Source: Rhodohalobacter sulfatireducens (GTDB lineage: Bacteria; Bacteroidota; Rhodothermia; Balneolales; Balneolaceae). Taken from it: 64,000 bases of DNA. Within the stretch, counting starts at the first letter, position 1. Each line of letters opens with the position of its first letter. Of the stretch, positions 16,687 to 26,173 are shown piece after piece. The notes beneath the pieces are model-generated. The model saw nothing but the letters and a program-made list of their open reading frames with translations. It ran no database searches and was not told where the DNA came from. The position numbers and the translations under genes are program-made. The DNA is taken from contig NZ_JAKLWS010000022.1 in NCBI RefSeq assembly GCF_022012475.1, positions 1-64,000 on the forward strand, in the 5' to 3' direction.

Positions 16687-19600
16687 TCAGATGTTCATGA
16701 ATTTTTCTTTGACCCATACTTTTGTATTTACACCGATGTAGTACATAGATGGTACGAGAAAGAGAGTGAGGAATGTGGCAAATCCAAGACCGTAGATAAT
16801 CGTCCATGCCAGGGGACCCCAGAAGTCGGCGTTGTCACCTCCGAAGTAGATGTTTGGTTCAAAACTGGCAAACATCCCGTAAAAGTCGATATTCAGTCCA
16901 ATAGCGAGCGGAATCAAACCAAGAATCGTGGAGGCTGCAGTAAGCAATACCGGGTTTAAACGAATGGCACCTCCTTCGATCACTGCATGTTTCAATGATT
17001 TACCTTCACTCCGTAAAATGTCTATATAGTCGATCAGGATAATCCCGTTCTTCACCACAATTCCGGCTACCGCGATGATCCCCATACCGGTTAAAACAAC
17101 TGAAATATCCATTCCAAAAGTGGCGAAGCCAATAAATACCCCGATCAGACTGAATACAACCTGCGACATAATTATGAGCGGCTTTCCGATTGAGTTGAAC
17201 TGGGCAACTAAGACAAGAAATATCAGCGCGATGGCTGCTACGAGTGCCACCATCAGGAACTGTCCGGTTTCGGCTTGTTCTTCCTGCTCTCCTGTAAGCG
17301 AAATTTCATATCCCTGCGGAACCTCAAAATTTTGCATGGCAGTTCGAATCTGACTGTTAATTTCATTGGCATTGTACCCGGAGAGTACATTTGATGATAA
17401 TGTGGCAACACGTTCGAGATCAATCCTGTTGATAGCGCCATAACTGTTACTTAATCTTGGGGTAGCTACGGCAGAGATGGGTATATTCCCTGTTGGTGTG
17501 GCTACGGTCATATTCATCAGATCTGTGATGTTTGAGCGATCTCTTTCCATCAAACGAAGAGTTACGTCATATTCATCCTCATCCTCCCGGAATGTTGATA
17601 TCGGCTCACCAAGCAACGCCGTTCGAAGGGTGCTGCCCACCTGGACATTGCTTATTCCATAGCTATTTGCCTTCTCATTATTGATATCAACAATAATTTC
17701 CGGATTGTTTACCTGGAGGTCAGACCGAAGCTCCTCAATTCCCTCTATATCCTGATTTTCAATAAAATTCCTGAGGCGGTCCGAAATAGTAATTAATTGA
17801 TCAAACTCCTCCCCGGTAATTTCGATATTGATTGGTTTGCCGGTAGGGGGACCATTTTGCTCTTGCTCGACGGTTACAGTTGTACCGGGAATATCCTGCA
17901 CATTGTCACGGATATCGTTCAGAATCTGCTGCGTTGATATACCATTACGATACTGGTAATCCACAAATTCAACTGATACTTTGCTTTTATTGGGTGATGG
18001 AGTGGGATCGATACTATTCGGGGGATTTGCGCCAATAGCTACGTTAGAAATAACAGATTTTACAGCCGGGTTATCCCTGCCGATAACCTCATATACCCGA
18101 TCTTCCAACATTTTTGTAACATTATTAGTCTCGTCCAGATCGGTACCAGACGGCATTTCATTGTAGACATATGCGAAGTTGGGGTCGCTTTCGGGAAAAA
18201 ACACCACTTTGGGTGAAACTACACCCAGCAGATAGATACTGAATACCAGGAACACGACTGTTGCTCCCAGTGTAAACCAGGGACGTTTTCCAACCAAAAT
18301 CCACTCAATAGTGTCGTGGTAGACTTGCTGAATTTTGGGAAGCGTTGATTCATTAAATTTTCGAATTAACGGTTTTAGTACAAATCGTTCAAGAATCCAA
18401 AGCAGGTAGATGAATATCAGCAGATTGGCCACAAACATACCGCCTGTCAGGTAAAAGATGATTCCCAAAACTGCTACAACTGCAGTAGCTATCCACAGAA
18501 AACGGTTATCCTGGTGATTCTTTTCAGTGACGTGATCTCCCTCCTCACTCATAAATGAGACAGCAAATACAGGATTCATGATCAAAGCCACCAGCAAAGA
18601 AGCGATAAGTGTCAGGATTAACGTCACCGGCAGGTAGATCATAAAACGACCGATAATACCAGTCCAAAAGAGAAGAGGTACGAAAGGAGCTATCGTGGTG
18701 AGTGTTCCGGTTATAACGGGCAAAGCTATTTCACCGGCGGCTTTTTTGGCTGCATCAATCTTATTTAAATTGCTCTGGGTTACATGCCGGTAAATATTTT
18801 CTACGATTACAATGGCGTTATCAACCACAATACCAAGTCCTAAAATGAGCGCAAACAGCACTACAATATTGATGGAAAAGTCAATAGGAGGCATCACGGC
18901 AAATGCTATCAATGAGGAGAGAGGTATGGCAAGCCCAACAAATATGGCGTTTTGCACACCCATGATGAACATTAGGACCAGTACCACAAAAAAGAACCCG
19001 AGAATTACAGTATTGAAAAGGTTCGATACGCTGTCACGGGTATCCTGAGAACGATCTCCCGTAATGGTAATATTTAGGTTTTCGGGAAATTGGGTCTCCT
19101 GCAAGTTTTCCACAATAGCTAAACTTGCTTCGGACGTCTCAATCAGATTGCCGCCGCTTTTCTTCTTCACATTTATAGTTATCACCGGCTCGCCATTCAG
19201 GCTTGCATAACTTTCGCGGTCGGCAAAATCATCTCTGATTTCGGCGATATCTTTCAGATAAACTTCATCTCCAAGGTTGTTTTGTATGATGAGATTATTC
19301 AGGTCTTCCGCCTCTTCAATTTCGCCGTCAATTCGTACCGAGCGTTCCATGGTGCCGATGTCCAGCTGTCCGGCAGAAATTGTCATGTTCTTGCTCTGCA
19401 CGGCTGATCGTATGTCGTTAAAGGTAATACCTGTTGCCTGCATCTTCTGCAGGTCGACGTTTACCTGGATCTCTCGCTCCAGGGCTCCCACAATTTCAGC
19501 TTCATTTACATCAGAAAGGCTTTCGATTCGATCCTGAATTTCATCGGCAAATTTCTTGAGTTCAACCAAATCGAAATTCCCCGAAAGGTTGATGTTCAGA

Positions 19601-20031
19601 ATCGGCTGGTCGTCGAGATTAAAGTCGTTTACCTGTGGCTCTTGGGTCAGTTGAGTCGGCAGCTCTGACCGGGCTGTTTCAACAGCATCGTTCACCTCCT
19701 GTTGTGCAACCAGTTTATCTTTACTTGTTAAGAATTCAACGGTTATGATGGATGTAGCCTGTTTAGAAACACTGCTTATTACATCAATTCCGTCTATACC
19801 CTGTATCTCCTGTTCTATGGGACGGGTAATAACATTTTCTACATCGGCCGGAGAGGCGCCCGCATAGATGGTTACAACATTAAAAACCGGTATTTCAACT
19901 TCCGGGAAAGATTCCTTCGGAAGAGTGATATATGAAAATATCCCGATCATCGTAATTAAAACCGTCAGCAAATAAACTGTCGTACGGTTGTTAATCGCAA
20001 GACTCGAAATTTTAAATTCTTTGAAATCCAT
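16687..20031 (-). CDS. RND efflux transporter permease (AcrB/HAE1-like)
   Basis: Inner-membrane proton-driven pump subunit of 1114 residues with the usual 12 membrane segments and two large periplasmic loops. The start MDFKEFKISSLAINNRTTVY leads into TM1; TM4 holds GLGIVVDNAIVIVENIYRHV, where one acidic relay residue is replaced (VDN instead of VDD), as in several Bacteroidota RND proteins. Some hydrophobic segments between the two halves are longer than in AcrB, including an extra pair after MSEEGDHV. Last gene of a TetR-TolC-adaptor-RND operon; exports drugs or lipophilic compounds, substrate unknown. Confidence 0.95.
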   Translation of the reverse strand: MDFKEFKISSLAINNRTTVYLLTVLITMIGIFSYITLPKESFPEVEIPVFNVVTIYAGASPADVENVITRPIEQEIQGIDGIDVISSVSKQATSIITVEFLTSKDKLVAQQEVNDAVETARSELPTQLTQEPQVNDFNLDDQPILNINLSGNFDLVELKKFADEIQDRIESLSDVNEAEIVGALEREIQVNVDLQKMQATGITFNDIRSAVQSKNMTISAGQLDIGTMERSVRIDGEIEEAEDLNNLIIQNNLGDEVYLKDIAEIRDDFADRESYASLNGEPVITINVKKKSGGNLIETSEASLAIVENLQETQFPENLNITITGDRSQDTRDSVSNLFNTVILGFFFVVLVLMFIMGVQNAIFVGLAIPLSSLIAFAVMPPIDFSINIVVLFALILGLGIVVDNAIVIVENIYRHVTQSNLNKIDAAKKAAGEIALPVITGTLTTIAPFVPLLFWTGIIGRFMIYLPVTLILTLIASLLVALIMNPVFAVSFMSEEGDHVTEKNHQDNRFLWIATAVVAVLGIIFYLTGGMFVANLLIFIYLLWILERFVLKPLIRKFNESTLPKIQQVYHDTIEWILVGKRPWFTLGATVVFLVFSIYLLGVVSPKVVFFPESDPNFAYVYNEMPSGTDLDETNNVTKMLEDRVYEVIGRDNPAVKSVISNVAIGANPPNSIDPTPSPNKSKVSVEFVDYQYRNGISTQQILNDIRDNVQDIPGTTVTVEQEQNGPPTGKPINIEITGEEFDQLITISDRLRNFIENQDIEGIEELRSDLQVNNPEIIVDINNEKANSYGISNVQVGSTLRTALLGEPISTFREDEDEYDVTLRLMERDRSNITDLMNMTVATPTGNIPISAVATPRLSNSYGAINRIDLERVATLSSNVLSGYNANEINSQIRTAMQNFEVPQGYEISLTGEQEEQAETGQFLMVALVAAIALIFLVLVAQFNSIGKPLIIMSQVVFSLIGVFIGFATFGMDISVVLTGMGIIAVAGIVVKNGIILIDYIDILRSEGKSLKHAVIEGGAIRLNPVLLTAASTILGLIPLAIGLNIDFYGMFASFEPNIYFGGDNADFWGPLAWTIIYGLGFATFLTLFLVPSMYYIGVNTKVWVKEKFMNI

Positions 20032-20055
20032 AACCTGTTTCTCGCTTCAATTCAA

Positions 20056-21114
20056 TTAATTTTCCTGGATGGAGATTGCTGCTCCGTCGGATAGATTTGC
20101 ATACCCACCCGTCACCAGCAGTTCACCGTCATTTAATCCCTCTTCAATCACCAGGTTGTTTCCGTAATTGTACCCCCGGGTTACCTCCCTGTTTCTGGCT
20201 ACCCATCCACTTTCTGTGTTTTCAGCTACAAAAACATAGCTTAGGTTATTAGCAATCTGTACGGAATTGACCGGCACTACAATTTGATTGTTAAGTGTGA
20301 TGTCGTTTATGCTGACTCGCGCCATCATATTGGGGCGAATAGTGCCACTTTCATTCGAAATGTAAATTTCCAGGCCAAATGTTCGGTTTGATGGGTTAAT
20401 GGCCTTACTCACCACGTCTAACTGTTTCCGTATTGTTTCATCGAGGCTTGGAAAAGTAATTTCAACACTGTCGGTTTGTTCTATTCGTGTGATGTAAGCT
20501 TCGGAAACCTGGGCAGTTACTTTGAGAGCATCCGTATTTGTCAACTGAAACGCGGCTATTGTAGGGCTTGCCATTTCACCTACTTTCAGGTCAACCCGAT
20601 CCACTGTTCCCGAAATTGTAGCCCGGATGGTGTAGTTTTCATATTGCTCCGTAAGTGTATTTAACTGGTTTCTAGCGGATTCGTACTGTGTTTTGGCCTG
20701 GAGAAATTCAACTTCTGAGCCGATGTTTTGCTCCCTCAAATTCTGCTGCCGTTTGTACAATGTTTCAGCAAGTTCAAGTTGTGTCTCCACTTCCTGTATC
20801 TGGCTGCGGGTAATTTCTCCATCAAGCCGGGCTAAAATGTCACCTTTTTGCACATCATCACCGGCGCGAACAAGGATCTCCTCGACTGTAGCCGTGGTTT
20901 TTGGGGTGATCATGATGGTTTTATCCGATTCTACATCGCCCTGAACATTTACATAGTGCCTGAACTCTGAAAGTTTCAGTTCCTGTACATAAACAGGGGT
21001 GGTACGTGCATTTTCGTTATCGCCGTTTCCATTTTCGGCTCCATTTCCACAGGCCGAAATCAATAAAAACAGTGCAATTATCGAGATTTGAGGTTTCATT
21101 TTTAAGAGGTACAT
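20056..21114 (-). CDS. RND efflux periplasmic adaptor lipoprotein
   Basis: Membrane fusion protein of 352 residues linking the RND pump to the TolC channel. A lipoprotein signal ends at the lipobox ISAC, Cys near 22. The barrel-sandwich halves read MITPKTTATVEEILVRAGDDVQ and YTIRATISGTVDRVDLKVGE, with a coiled-coil hairpin between them (about 100-145). The ATG at 21114 overlaps nothing but follows the TolC stop by one base; an alternative ATG at 21099 gives a more standard signal peptide (MKPQISIIALFLLISAC). Confidence 0.94.
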   Translation of the reverse strand: MYLLKMKPQISIIALFLLISACGNGAENGNGDNENARTTPVYVQELKLSEFRHYVNVQGDVESDKTIMITPKTTATVEEILVRAGDDVQKGDILARLDGEITRSQIQEVETQLELAETLYKRQQNLREQNIGSEVEFLQAKTQYESARNQLNTLTEQYENYTIRATISGTVDRVDLKVGEMASPTIAAFQLTNTDALKVTAQVSEAYITRIEQTDSVEITFPSLDETIRKQLDVVSKAINPSNRTFGLEIYISNESGTIRPNMMARVSINDITLNNQIVVPVNSVQIANNLSYVFVAENTESGWVARNREVTRGYNYGNNLVIEEGLNDGELLVTGGYANLSDGAAISIQEN

Positions 21115-21115
21115 G

Positions 21116-22627
21116 TTAGTTGAGTTCTATCTTATTTTGAATGTCGTTGACTTGCTGTCCTACAAAAGGTACCAGCCCGAGTGCCTGGTCGTACTGAGCC
21201 TTGGCATTCAGATAGCTGAATACGGTCTGCGCGTAACTGTTTTCTGCTTGACGAAGCTGTAGATCGGCGTCGGTTAATTCCTGCTGTGTTCCCACTCCGT
21301 TTTGATACCGGGCTTCCGCGCGCTCATACCCGCGTCGGGCCTGCTCCAGTACTTTTTTCTGGGCTTCTAAAGTTTCAAAAGCTTGCTCTATGGATTGTTG
21401 AGCTGAGAGAATCTCTTTCTGAGCCGTCCGCCGGGTTTGATTTTCCTGAAGTTCAAGATCCTTCAACTGGATTTTTGTCCTCTGGATGTTGGCATCTCGG
21501 CTGAATCCCTGGAAGATGGGGATTTGAAGATTCAGCATAATAGTTTGTGATCGTGCCCGCTGATCTTCGGTTCCAAAAAATTGTGGAGTTCCGGGCTGTG
21601 ATGCAGTCCACTGTAAATTATAATTAGCCGACAATGAAGGCAGATACTGGCTTTGCTGAGCCTTCAACTGGCGGTCCTGGAGTTGCTGTTGAACATCGAG
21701 CACCCGTAAATCGCCTCTCAGGTCAAAAGCCTGGTTGATGATCAGGGAATCTTTCTCAAGCTGAATCGGGACGCTTTTATCAATCTTTTTCAGTGATCTG
21801 TTTTCGGGTGATTCAGCGGAGGATGAATAAATATTGAGATTGCTCAAATTGCCCTCGACATCAATCGGGAGATGGAGTGGGAGTCCCAAAATATCAAGCA
21901 GTTCACGTTTTGCTGTATCAATTGCAAATTGGGCTGTTGTAAGTTGCGGCTTCAAATTCCCAAGCTGCACTTCGAGCTGCAGAACTGCATAATCATCCAC
22001 AAATCCCTCTTCAAATCGTATTCTAGTATCTTCAAGAGTTTCTCGGATCCTTTGAATTTGTGCCTGTATCAGTTTTACCTGCTCTTTGGCGATGAGAACC
22101 TGGTGATAAGTAACGCGGGTTTGAGTAACAATTCCCTGAGAGGTCGCACGTAGACTTTCCGATTGAGCCGCCTTGTATACCTCTGAACTGCTAATGCCCA
22201 CAAAAGCTTGACCGCTGAAAATGGTTTGGGATACGGAGAACCCGCCCTGCCAGTTGTTGTCTGTACCAAAGGCAACCGGAACCAATTCATCCTGGTCTGC
22301 ATCAGGGTTAAAAATTACGGCCGGAATAAAATTCACGGGTACTTCCAGGTTACGGGTGTAATTTGCAGATGCAGCTATATCGGGCATTACATTACTCCAT
22401 GCAATTCTGACCTGTTCATCAGCATCCCGAATGGAGAGCAGGGCGCGCTTCATCTGCGTATTATTCGCCAGCGCAATTTGGATAGCTTGTTTCAAATTCA
22501 GGGTTTGGCTGAGTGTATCGTCCACCTGCCGGGCGGGTTGAGCCTCTGCAGGAGAGGAGAGAGGAAAACCGATTATCAGAATAAGTATCCCACATAATTT
22601 CAAAGGATAGAAAAAACGATGATTCAT
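21116..22627 (-). CDS. TolC-family outer membrane efflux channel
   Basis: Outer-membrane exit duct of the efflux system. I place the start at ATG 22627 (MNHRFFYPLKLCGILILIIG, signal peptide ending near SPAEAQ) rather than 18 codons upstream, because the signal peptide begins there. The two OEP repeats are visible: LNLKQAIQIALANNTQMKRA in the first, then LQLEVQLGNLKPQLTTAQFA, and LQLRQAENSYAQTVFSYLNA in the second. Second gene of the operon after TetR. Confidence 0.93.
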   Translation of the reverse strand: MNHRFFYPLKLCGILILIIGFPLSSPAEAQPARQVDDTLSQTLNLKQAIQIALANNTQMKRALLSIRDADEQVRIAWSNVMPDIAASANYTRNLEVPVNFIPAVIFNPDADQDELVPVAFGTDNNWQGGFSVSQTIFSGQAFVGISSSEVYKAAQSESLRATSQGIVTQTRVTYHQVLIAKEQVKLIQAQIQRIRETLEDTRIRFEEGFVDDYAVLQLEVQLGNLKPQLTTAQFAIDTAKRELLDILGLPLHLPIDVEGNLSNLNIYSSSAESPENRSLKKIDKSVPIQLEKDSLIINQAFDLRGDLRVLDVQQQLQDRQLKAQQSQYLPSLSANYNLQWTASQPGTPQFFGTEDQRARSQTIMLNLQIPIFQGFSRDANIQRTKIQLKDLELQENQTRRTAQKEILSAQQSIEQAFETLEAQKKVLEQARRGYERAEARYQNGVGTQQELTDADLQLRQAENSYAQTVFSYLNAKAQYDQALGLVPFVGQQVNDIQNKIELN

Positions 22628-22692
22628 AAAGATCAGAAAGTTTGATTTATAATTTTCGGCTGTTTCATCAATAAAAATCATTGAATTATGGG

Positions 22693-23343
22693 TTAACCGG
22701 CCTGGCTGAATTGAGTTTGTAAGAACTGTTCCATCAAATCGGGTAGATCCATATTTTTTTCATCCAGAATTTGAAGTCCTTTTTTGTTAGAACCTGTTAG
22801 ACAAAACTGAATCATACCGTTCATTTGAAAACCGATCTGTAGGGCAAGCAGCTTCGGGTCTAATTTAGTATTGATACTCCCGTCCTGGACTCCTATTTGC
22901 AGAGAGCGCACAATTAACATCAGCAGTTCATTTTCAAGCTGAATGCAATCTTCTTGAATGGTTCCATCGGTCGCTTCAACCTCCTGTTCACTTTTTTTGC
23001 CGTAGAGCATCATAGCTTTGGTGAATGTGGCGTTTTCATGTATCAAATCCAGAAAGGTGATCATCATTTCGTGAACTAATTTTGCGCCGGGTAGGTCTTT
23101 CTGTAGAATTTGCAGGAATTGATCGTGCAAATATTTTAGAGCCCGTTTTTTAATGGCTTGGAAAAGCGAAGACTTATCATTGTAATAGAGGTAAAGCGTT
23201 CCCTTGCTAAATTCCGCTCGTTCGGCAATCTCTTCCATGGTCGTTTTTTCAAACCCCTTCTCTTCGATAAGAGAGATCGCGGCATTCAAAATGCGATCCT
23301 TACGCCGCTTCCGTTCTCGTTCTTTCCGTTCGGTTTTTCCCAT
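22693..23343 (-). CDS. TetR family repressor of the efflux operon
   Basis: A 216-residue regulator whose N-terminal helix-turn-helix reads KDRILNAAISLIEEKGFEKT followed by MEEIAERAEFSKGTLYLYYN, a standard TetR domain. The C-terminal ligand domain is of the AcrR-like kind. It heads the operon with tolC, adaptor and pump genes, so it likely controls its own and their expression in response to pump substrates, through the palindromes just upstream at 23356-23382. Confidence 0.93.
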   Translation of the reverse strand: MGKTERKERERKRRKDRILNAAISLIEEKGFEKTTMEEIAERAEFSKGTLYLYYNDKSSLFQAIKKRALKYLHDQFLQILQKDLPGAKLVHEMMITFLDLIHENATFTKAMMLYGKKSEQEVEATDGTIQEDCIQLENELLMLIVRSLQIGVQDGSINTKLDPKLLALQIGFQMNGMIQFCLTGSNKKGLQILDEKNMDLPDLMEQFLQTQFSQAG

Positions 23344-23355
23344 AAAAAATAACTC

Positions 23356-23382
23356 TCAGTCATTAACTGACTGATGATCAGT
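23356..23382. promoter_or_regulatory. putative TetR operator palindromes
   Basis: Two overlapping palindromes lie 13-39 bases upstream of the TetR start: TCAGT-catta-ACTGA (23356-23370) and ACTGA-tga-TCAGT (23370-23382). A TATACT promoter-like hexamer on the minus strand overlaps the second one. The ACTGA/TCAGT half-sites resemble known TetR-type operators. Confidence 0.6.
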
Positions 23383-23611
23383 ATAATAATTTCATTAAGT
23401 TTAGTAATTAGTAAACAAAATAAACAGAGGAGCGTTTCATTTATTTCTCCCCATTAAATGGAGATTTTGACGGGTGGGCGGAGTGCTGAAAGTTGGCTTA
23501 AAGGTTAGAAAAGCGTTTACAATAGTATGGCAACGGAACAGGATCTACAAAACAGAAGTTCTAGTTCCGAAAAATTTTGAACGGAGAGTCACTTTTTGTG
23601 CGAGCTGTGAA

Positions 23612-24070
23612 TCAAAGGTTGCTTTCTTTCTTGTAATTCTCAATCAAGCCTTTGGTTTGTTCGGCTAAAAACTGATGAAAATCGTTTGCTTTTTGTAATC
23701 GATCTGTCTCAATATTTTTTTCCTCTTTTGCGAATTTAAGTCCTTTTGCTGTGATAGACTCCAGGTCGAGAGTAAGTTGGAGCTGTTTCTCCATAAATTC
23801 AATGAGTGAACCTTTTTTTAATTTAAAATAGATTTGCCGTTCACCTTCTAAGCGTACTTTCTCAATCAGTTGGCGTTCCAGTAACATACGGGTGGTGTTA
23901 CTTACAGAAGCTTTACTGATCCCCAGGTTCTCAGTCAGATCGGAAAAAGATTGGTGAGGTGGTTCACAGATTAAAAGCCAACCAAGAATTTGTCCATAGA
24001 TTCGGGGATGGCCGAACTCCTCGATTTTCAAGCTAAAATCTTCTACAAACTCTTTTTTATTCTTATACAT
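23612..24070 (-). CDS. GbsR/MarR-like HTH transcriptional regulator
   Basis: A 152-residue winged-helix protein. After an N-terminal helix, GHPRIYGQILGWLLICEP and SFSDLTENLGISKASVSNT form the recognition part, then MLLERQLIEKVRLEGERQIY the wing; this is the GbsR branch of the MarR superfamily. The C-terminus is helical, probably for dimerisation. It follows the efflux operon on the same strand, with 268 bases between it and tetR, so a link to efflux is only possible. Confidence 0.88.
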   Translation of the reverse strand: MYKNKKEFVEDFSLKIEEFGHPRIYGQILGWLLICEPPHQSFSDLTENLGISKASVSNTTRMLLERQLIEKVRLEGERQIYFKLKKGSLIEFMEKQLQLTLDLESITAKGLKFAKEEKNIETDRLQKANDFHQFLAEQTKGLIENYKKESNL

Positions 24071-24296
24071 GAAGCTTCCTATAAATCAATTGAACCAATA
24101 TCAGTTCGTGAAGTTTACTTTATTTACAAATAATTAAACTAATATCGCTCTTTGTCTTTATCACTTCAACCGCTATCTCAAAGAGTTGTCTGAGTCACTG
24201 GATATTTAAAAACTGCAAGCTTAAAACTGCTGTTTACTAACAAGTGCGGTCAAAATGAATGGCTTATTTATTTTATTAGCCGTTTGAGAGTGAATA

Positions 24297-24668
24297 TTAA
24301 CTCTTTTCACGCCAATCCTGCCAGTTAAACCATACAGAGAGTAGAAATGCTGAAATGCCCACAGCGGCGGTTCCCATATCAATTACAAATGGATCCCAAT
24401 TCATCCCTGTGAGATAATCCGCATAATACTTGATGTAAGATGTGGGCAGGTTTCGTTCTCCCAACTGTCGCTTAACATCCCAGTGCCAGTCGGTGCAAGG
24501 GCAGTATCCCCAACCGTAGATAAGCCCAAGGCCCACCCAGCTAAAAATTGTCAGGCTGATGGTATAGAGATGAATTCGACGAGTTCGTTTCCAGGCCCAC
24601 CCGAAGATGTTAAAGAGAGTGAGGCTCCCGTGAAAAATGACAAACAGGTAATTTAAGAATAGATACAT
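24297..24668 (-). CDS. DUF2784 family membrane protein
   Basis: Integral membrane protein of 123 residues with the DUF2784 pattern: FVIFHGSLTLFNIFGWAWKR, then the conserved WGYCPCTDWHWDVKR loop and a C-terminal DMGTAAVGISAFLLSVWFN segment. About four membrane spans. Function of the family is unknown. It is alone, 227 bases upstream of the GbsR-like gene on the same strand. Confidence 0.88.
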   Translation of the reverse strand: MYLFLNYLFVIFHGSLTLFNIFGWAWKRTRRIHLYTISLTIFSWVGLGLIYGWGYCPCTDWHWDVKRQLGERNLPTSYIKYYADYLTGMNWDPFVIDMGTAAVGISAFLLSVWFNWQDWREKS

Positions 24669-24800
24669 GATTTTATCTTAACCCGAAAAAACCTCGATTA
24701 TTTTGTCTTTGATATTTGAAAAATAGCACAAGATTCAGATATGTAATTTGAATATATATTCAATCCTCTATTTAATTATAACGTAAACTAATGAGTGAAC

Positions 24801-24896
24801 AGTCAAAAAAATTTTAAAACAGTGAACTCTGAACAAGGGATTTTTTAATACAGCTCCTTTTGGATCACGAATAGTTTTGCTCCTAATTGATAAGAT
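24801..24896. repeat. direct repeat A (partner at 25084)
   Basis: A stretch of about 96 bases is repeated at 25084-25179 with roughly ten differences (AGTCAAAAAAATTTT at the left, AGTTTTGCTCCTAATTGA at the right). The copies are offset by 283 bases. No coding or strong hairpin is visible. The 24669-25186 gap holds these two copies and 187 bases of unassigned sequence between them. Confidence 0.75.
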
Positions 24897-25083
24897 TAAC
24901 GTCAGTTCGATACAAATTTATTGAAGATCGTCAATTTAAGCCTGTCCCGAACCGTGCTGTCGTGTGGACATAACTGACCGTTATGGTCTTTAGTTGGATT
25001 TTAATCACCAATGGCTTTCAGGAGATTCCTGCGCTGAGGGAGTGATTATAAATGGCAAAAGTTACAAACTTGCGCCAGTACTG

Positions 25084-25179
25084 AGTCAAAAAAATTTTAA
25101 ACCAGTGAACTCAGAACAAGGGATTTTTTTATACAGCTTCTTTTGGATCATGAATAGTTTTGCTCCTAATTGACAGGAT
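25084..25179. repeat. direct repeat B (partner at 24801)
   Basis: Second copy of the 96-base repeat. It ends eight bases from the stop codon of the glycosyltransferase-like gene, so the duplication reaches almost to that gene's 3' end. Just before it lies ACTTGCGCCAG (25069-25079), a short piece also present in the structured repeat family. Confidence 0.75.
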
Positions 25180-25186
25180 CAGAAAT

Positions 25187-25990
25187 TTACCGTTTCGTAA
25201 AAGAGGTCACCTTCTTAAAGAACAGTTTTAATCTTGTTGCTAAGATTCTTTTTACACTTGCAGAATCTGCAAACTCTTCTAACCGTCCTCTTATAACTCT
25301 TCTGGGAGGCCAGGCAGAATTAAATTCATTTATGTTTTTGGGATACGGTAAATGGGAATGCCACAGGAAAACTTTTCCACTTATTAGTTCTCCACGTCCC
25401 CTGTAATTAAATGAGGGAGAAAGAGTGTAAGGATTAAGCCCCAACTGTTCCATTGCCATCGAAAGCAGCGGTTGGTCATTGTGATACTTGTGCTTCCTGC
25501 CAAGTTCATACCATCTATTAAATACTTCCACAACTTTGTGATTCAATGTGAAAAAGATAACTCCGCTGTTGTACTGCAATTGTCCTTTGTTCGGAATCCT
25601 TTCTTTTTTCATAATCTCCGAAAAGTCCCAGAAATCATTCAGGCTGTAAAAAGGGGAGGGGACCATAGCTATAGAGAATTTCTCAGCTTTTTCAAAACCA
25701 AGATCAATATTTTCAAGTACGGTAATATCAGTGTCCAAAAAAAGATAAGCCTTGTACCCTTCCGGTATATGATGGATTAATTCAGTTTTTCGAAGCAGTC
25801 CGTCATTTTTAAATTCTGTTCTGATGACTTTTGAAAATAGATTATCACTCTCATTGATAGCCGTGGTCGGGTCGGTAATAAGAATAGTATCATGTCTGTG
25901 AATTGGAGCACTGTTCTTTATACAGTTTTCTACCTCCTTTATATACCGGTCGCCCCACGCCAAAAAAATTACTGCATATTCAGAACTCAT
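25187..25990 (-). CDS. orphan nucleotide-sugar glycosyltransferase-like protein
   Basis: A 267-residue soluble protein with a GT-A-like layout: N-terminal YAVIFLAWGDRYIKEVENCI, the metal-binding DxD in YLFLDTDITVLENID (about 101-105), then LQYNSGVIFFTLN and HNDQPLLSMAMEQLG, features of GT8-like transferases. The acceptor is unknown. No other cell-surface polysaccharide genes are near, so it is an orphan. It ends right next to direct repeat B. Confidence 0.78.
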   Translation of the reverse strand: MSSEYAVIFLAWGDRYIKEVENCIKNSAPIHRHDTILITDPTTAINESDNLFSKVIRTEFKNDGLLRKTELIHHIPEGYKAYLFLDTDITVLENIDLGFEKAEKFSIAMVPSPFYSLNDFWDFSEIMKKERIPNKGQLQYNSGVIFFTLNHKVVEVFNRWYELGRKHKYHNDQPLLSMAMEQLGLNPYTLSPSFNYRGRGELISGKVFLWHSHLPYPKNINEFNSAWPPRRVIRGRLEEFADSASVKRILATRLKLFFKKVTSFTKR

Positions 25991-26173
25991 CTATAAAGTA
26001 TTCTAACACATATGTTTGTTTCTGGAGTCATGCCAATCACTATTACTTACCCATGAAATGAGTTCAAATAGCTAATTCAGACATTCTGCAGATTAATATA
26101 TCGGTATTATATCAATCAGAATTGATTAGTTTGTCGGCCGATTACAAGTACTTAACGAATGAGTTTTTATTTG

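Noticed and set aside
16687-23343. Heavy-metal (CusA-type) efflux rather than drug efflux
   Set aside because: The pump has no methionine-rich metal relay that I can see and the adaptor lacks metal-binding motifs.
24801-25179. Direct repeats as attachment sites of an integrated element
   Set aside because: Only 187 bases lie between them, with no integrase, and they are too long and diverged for att cores.
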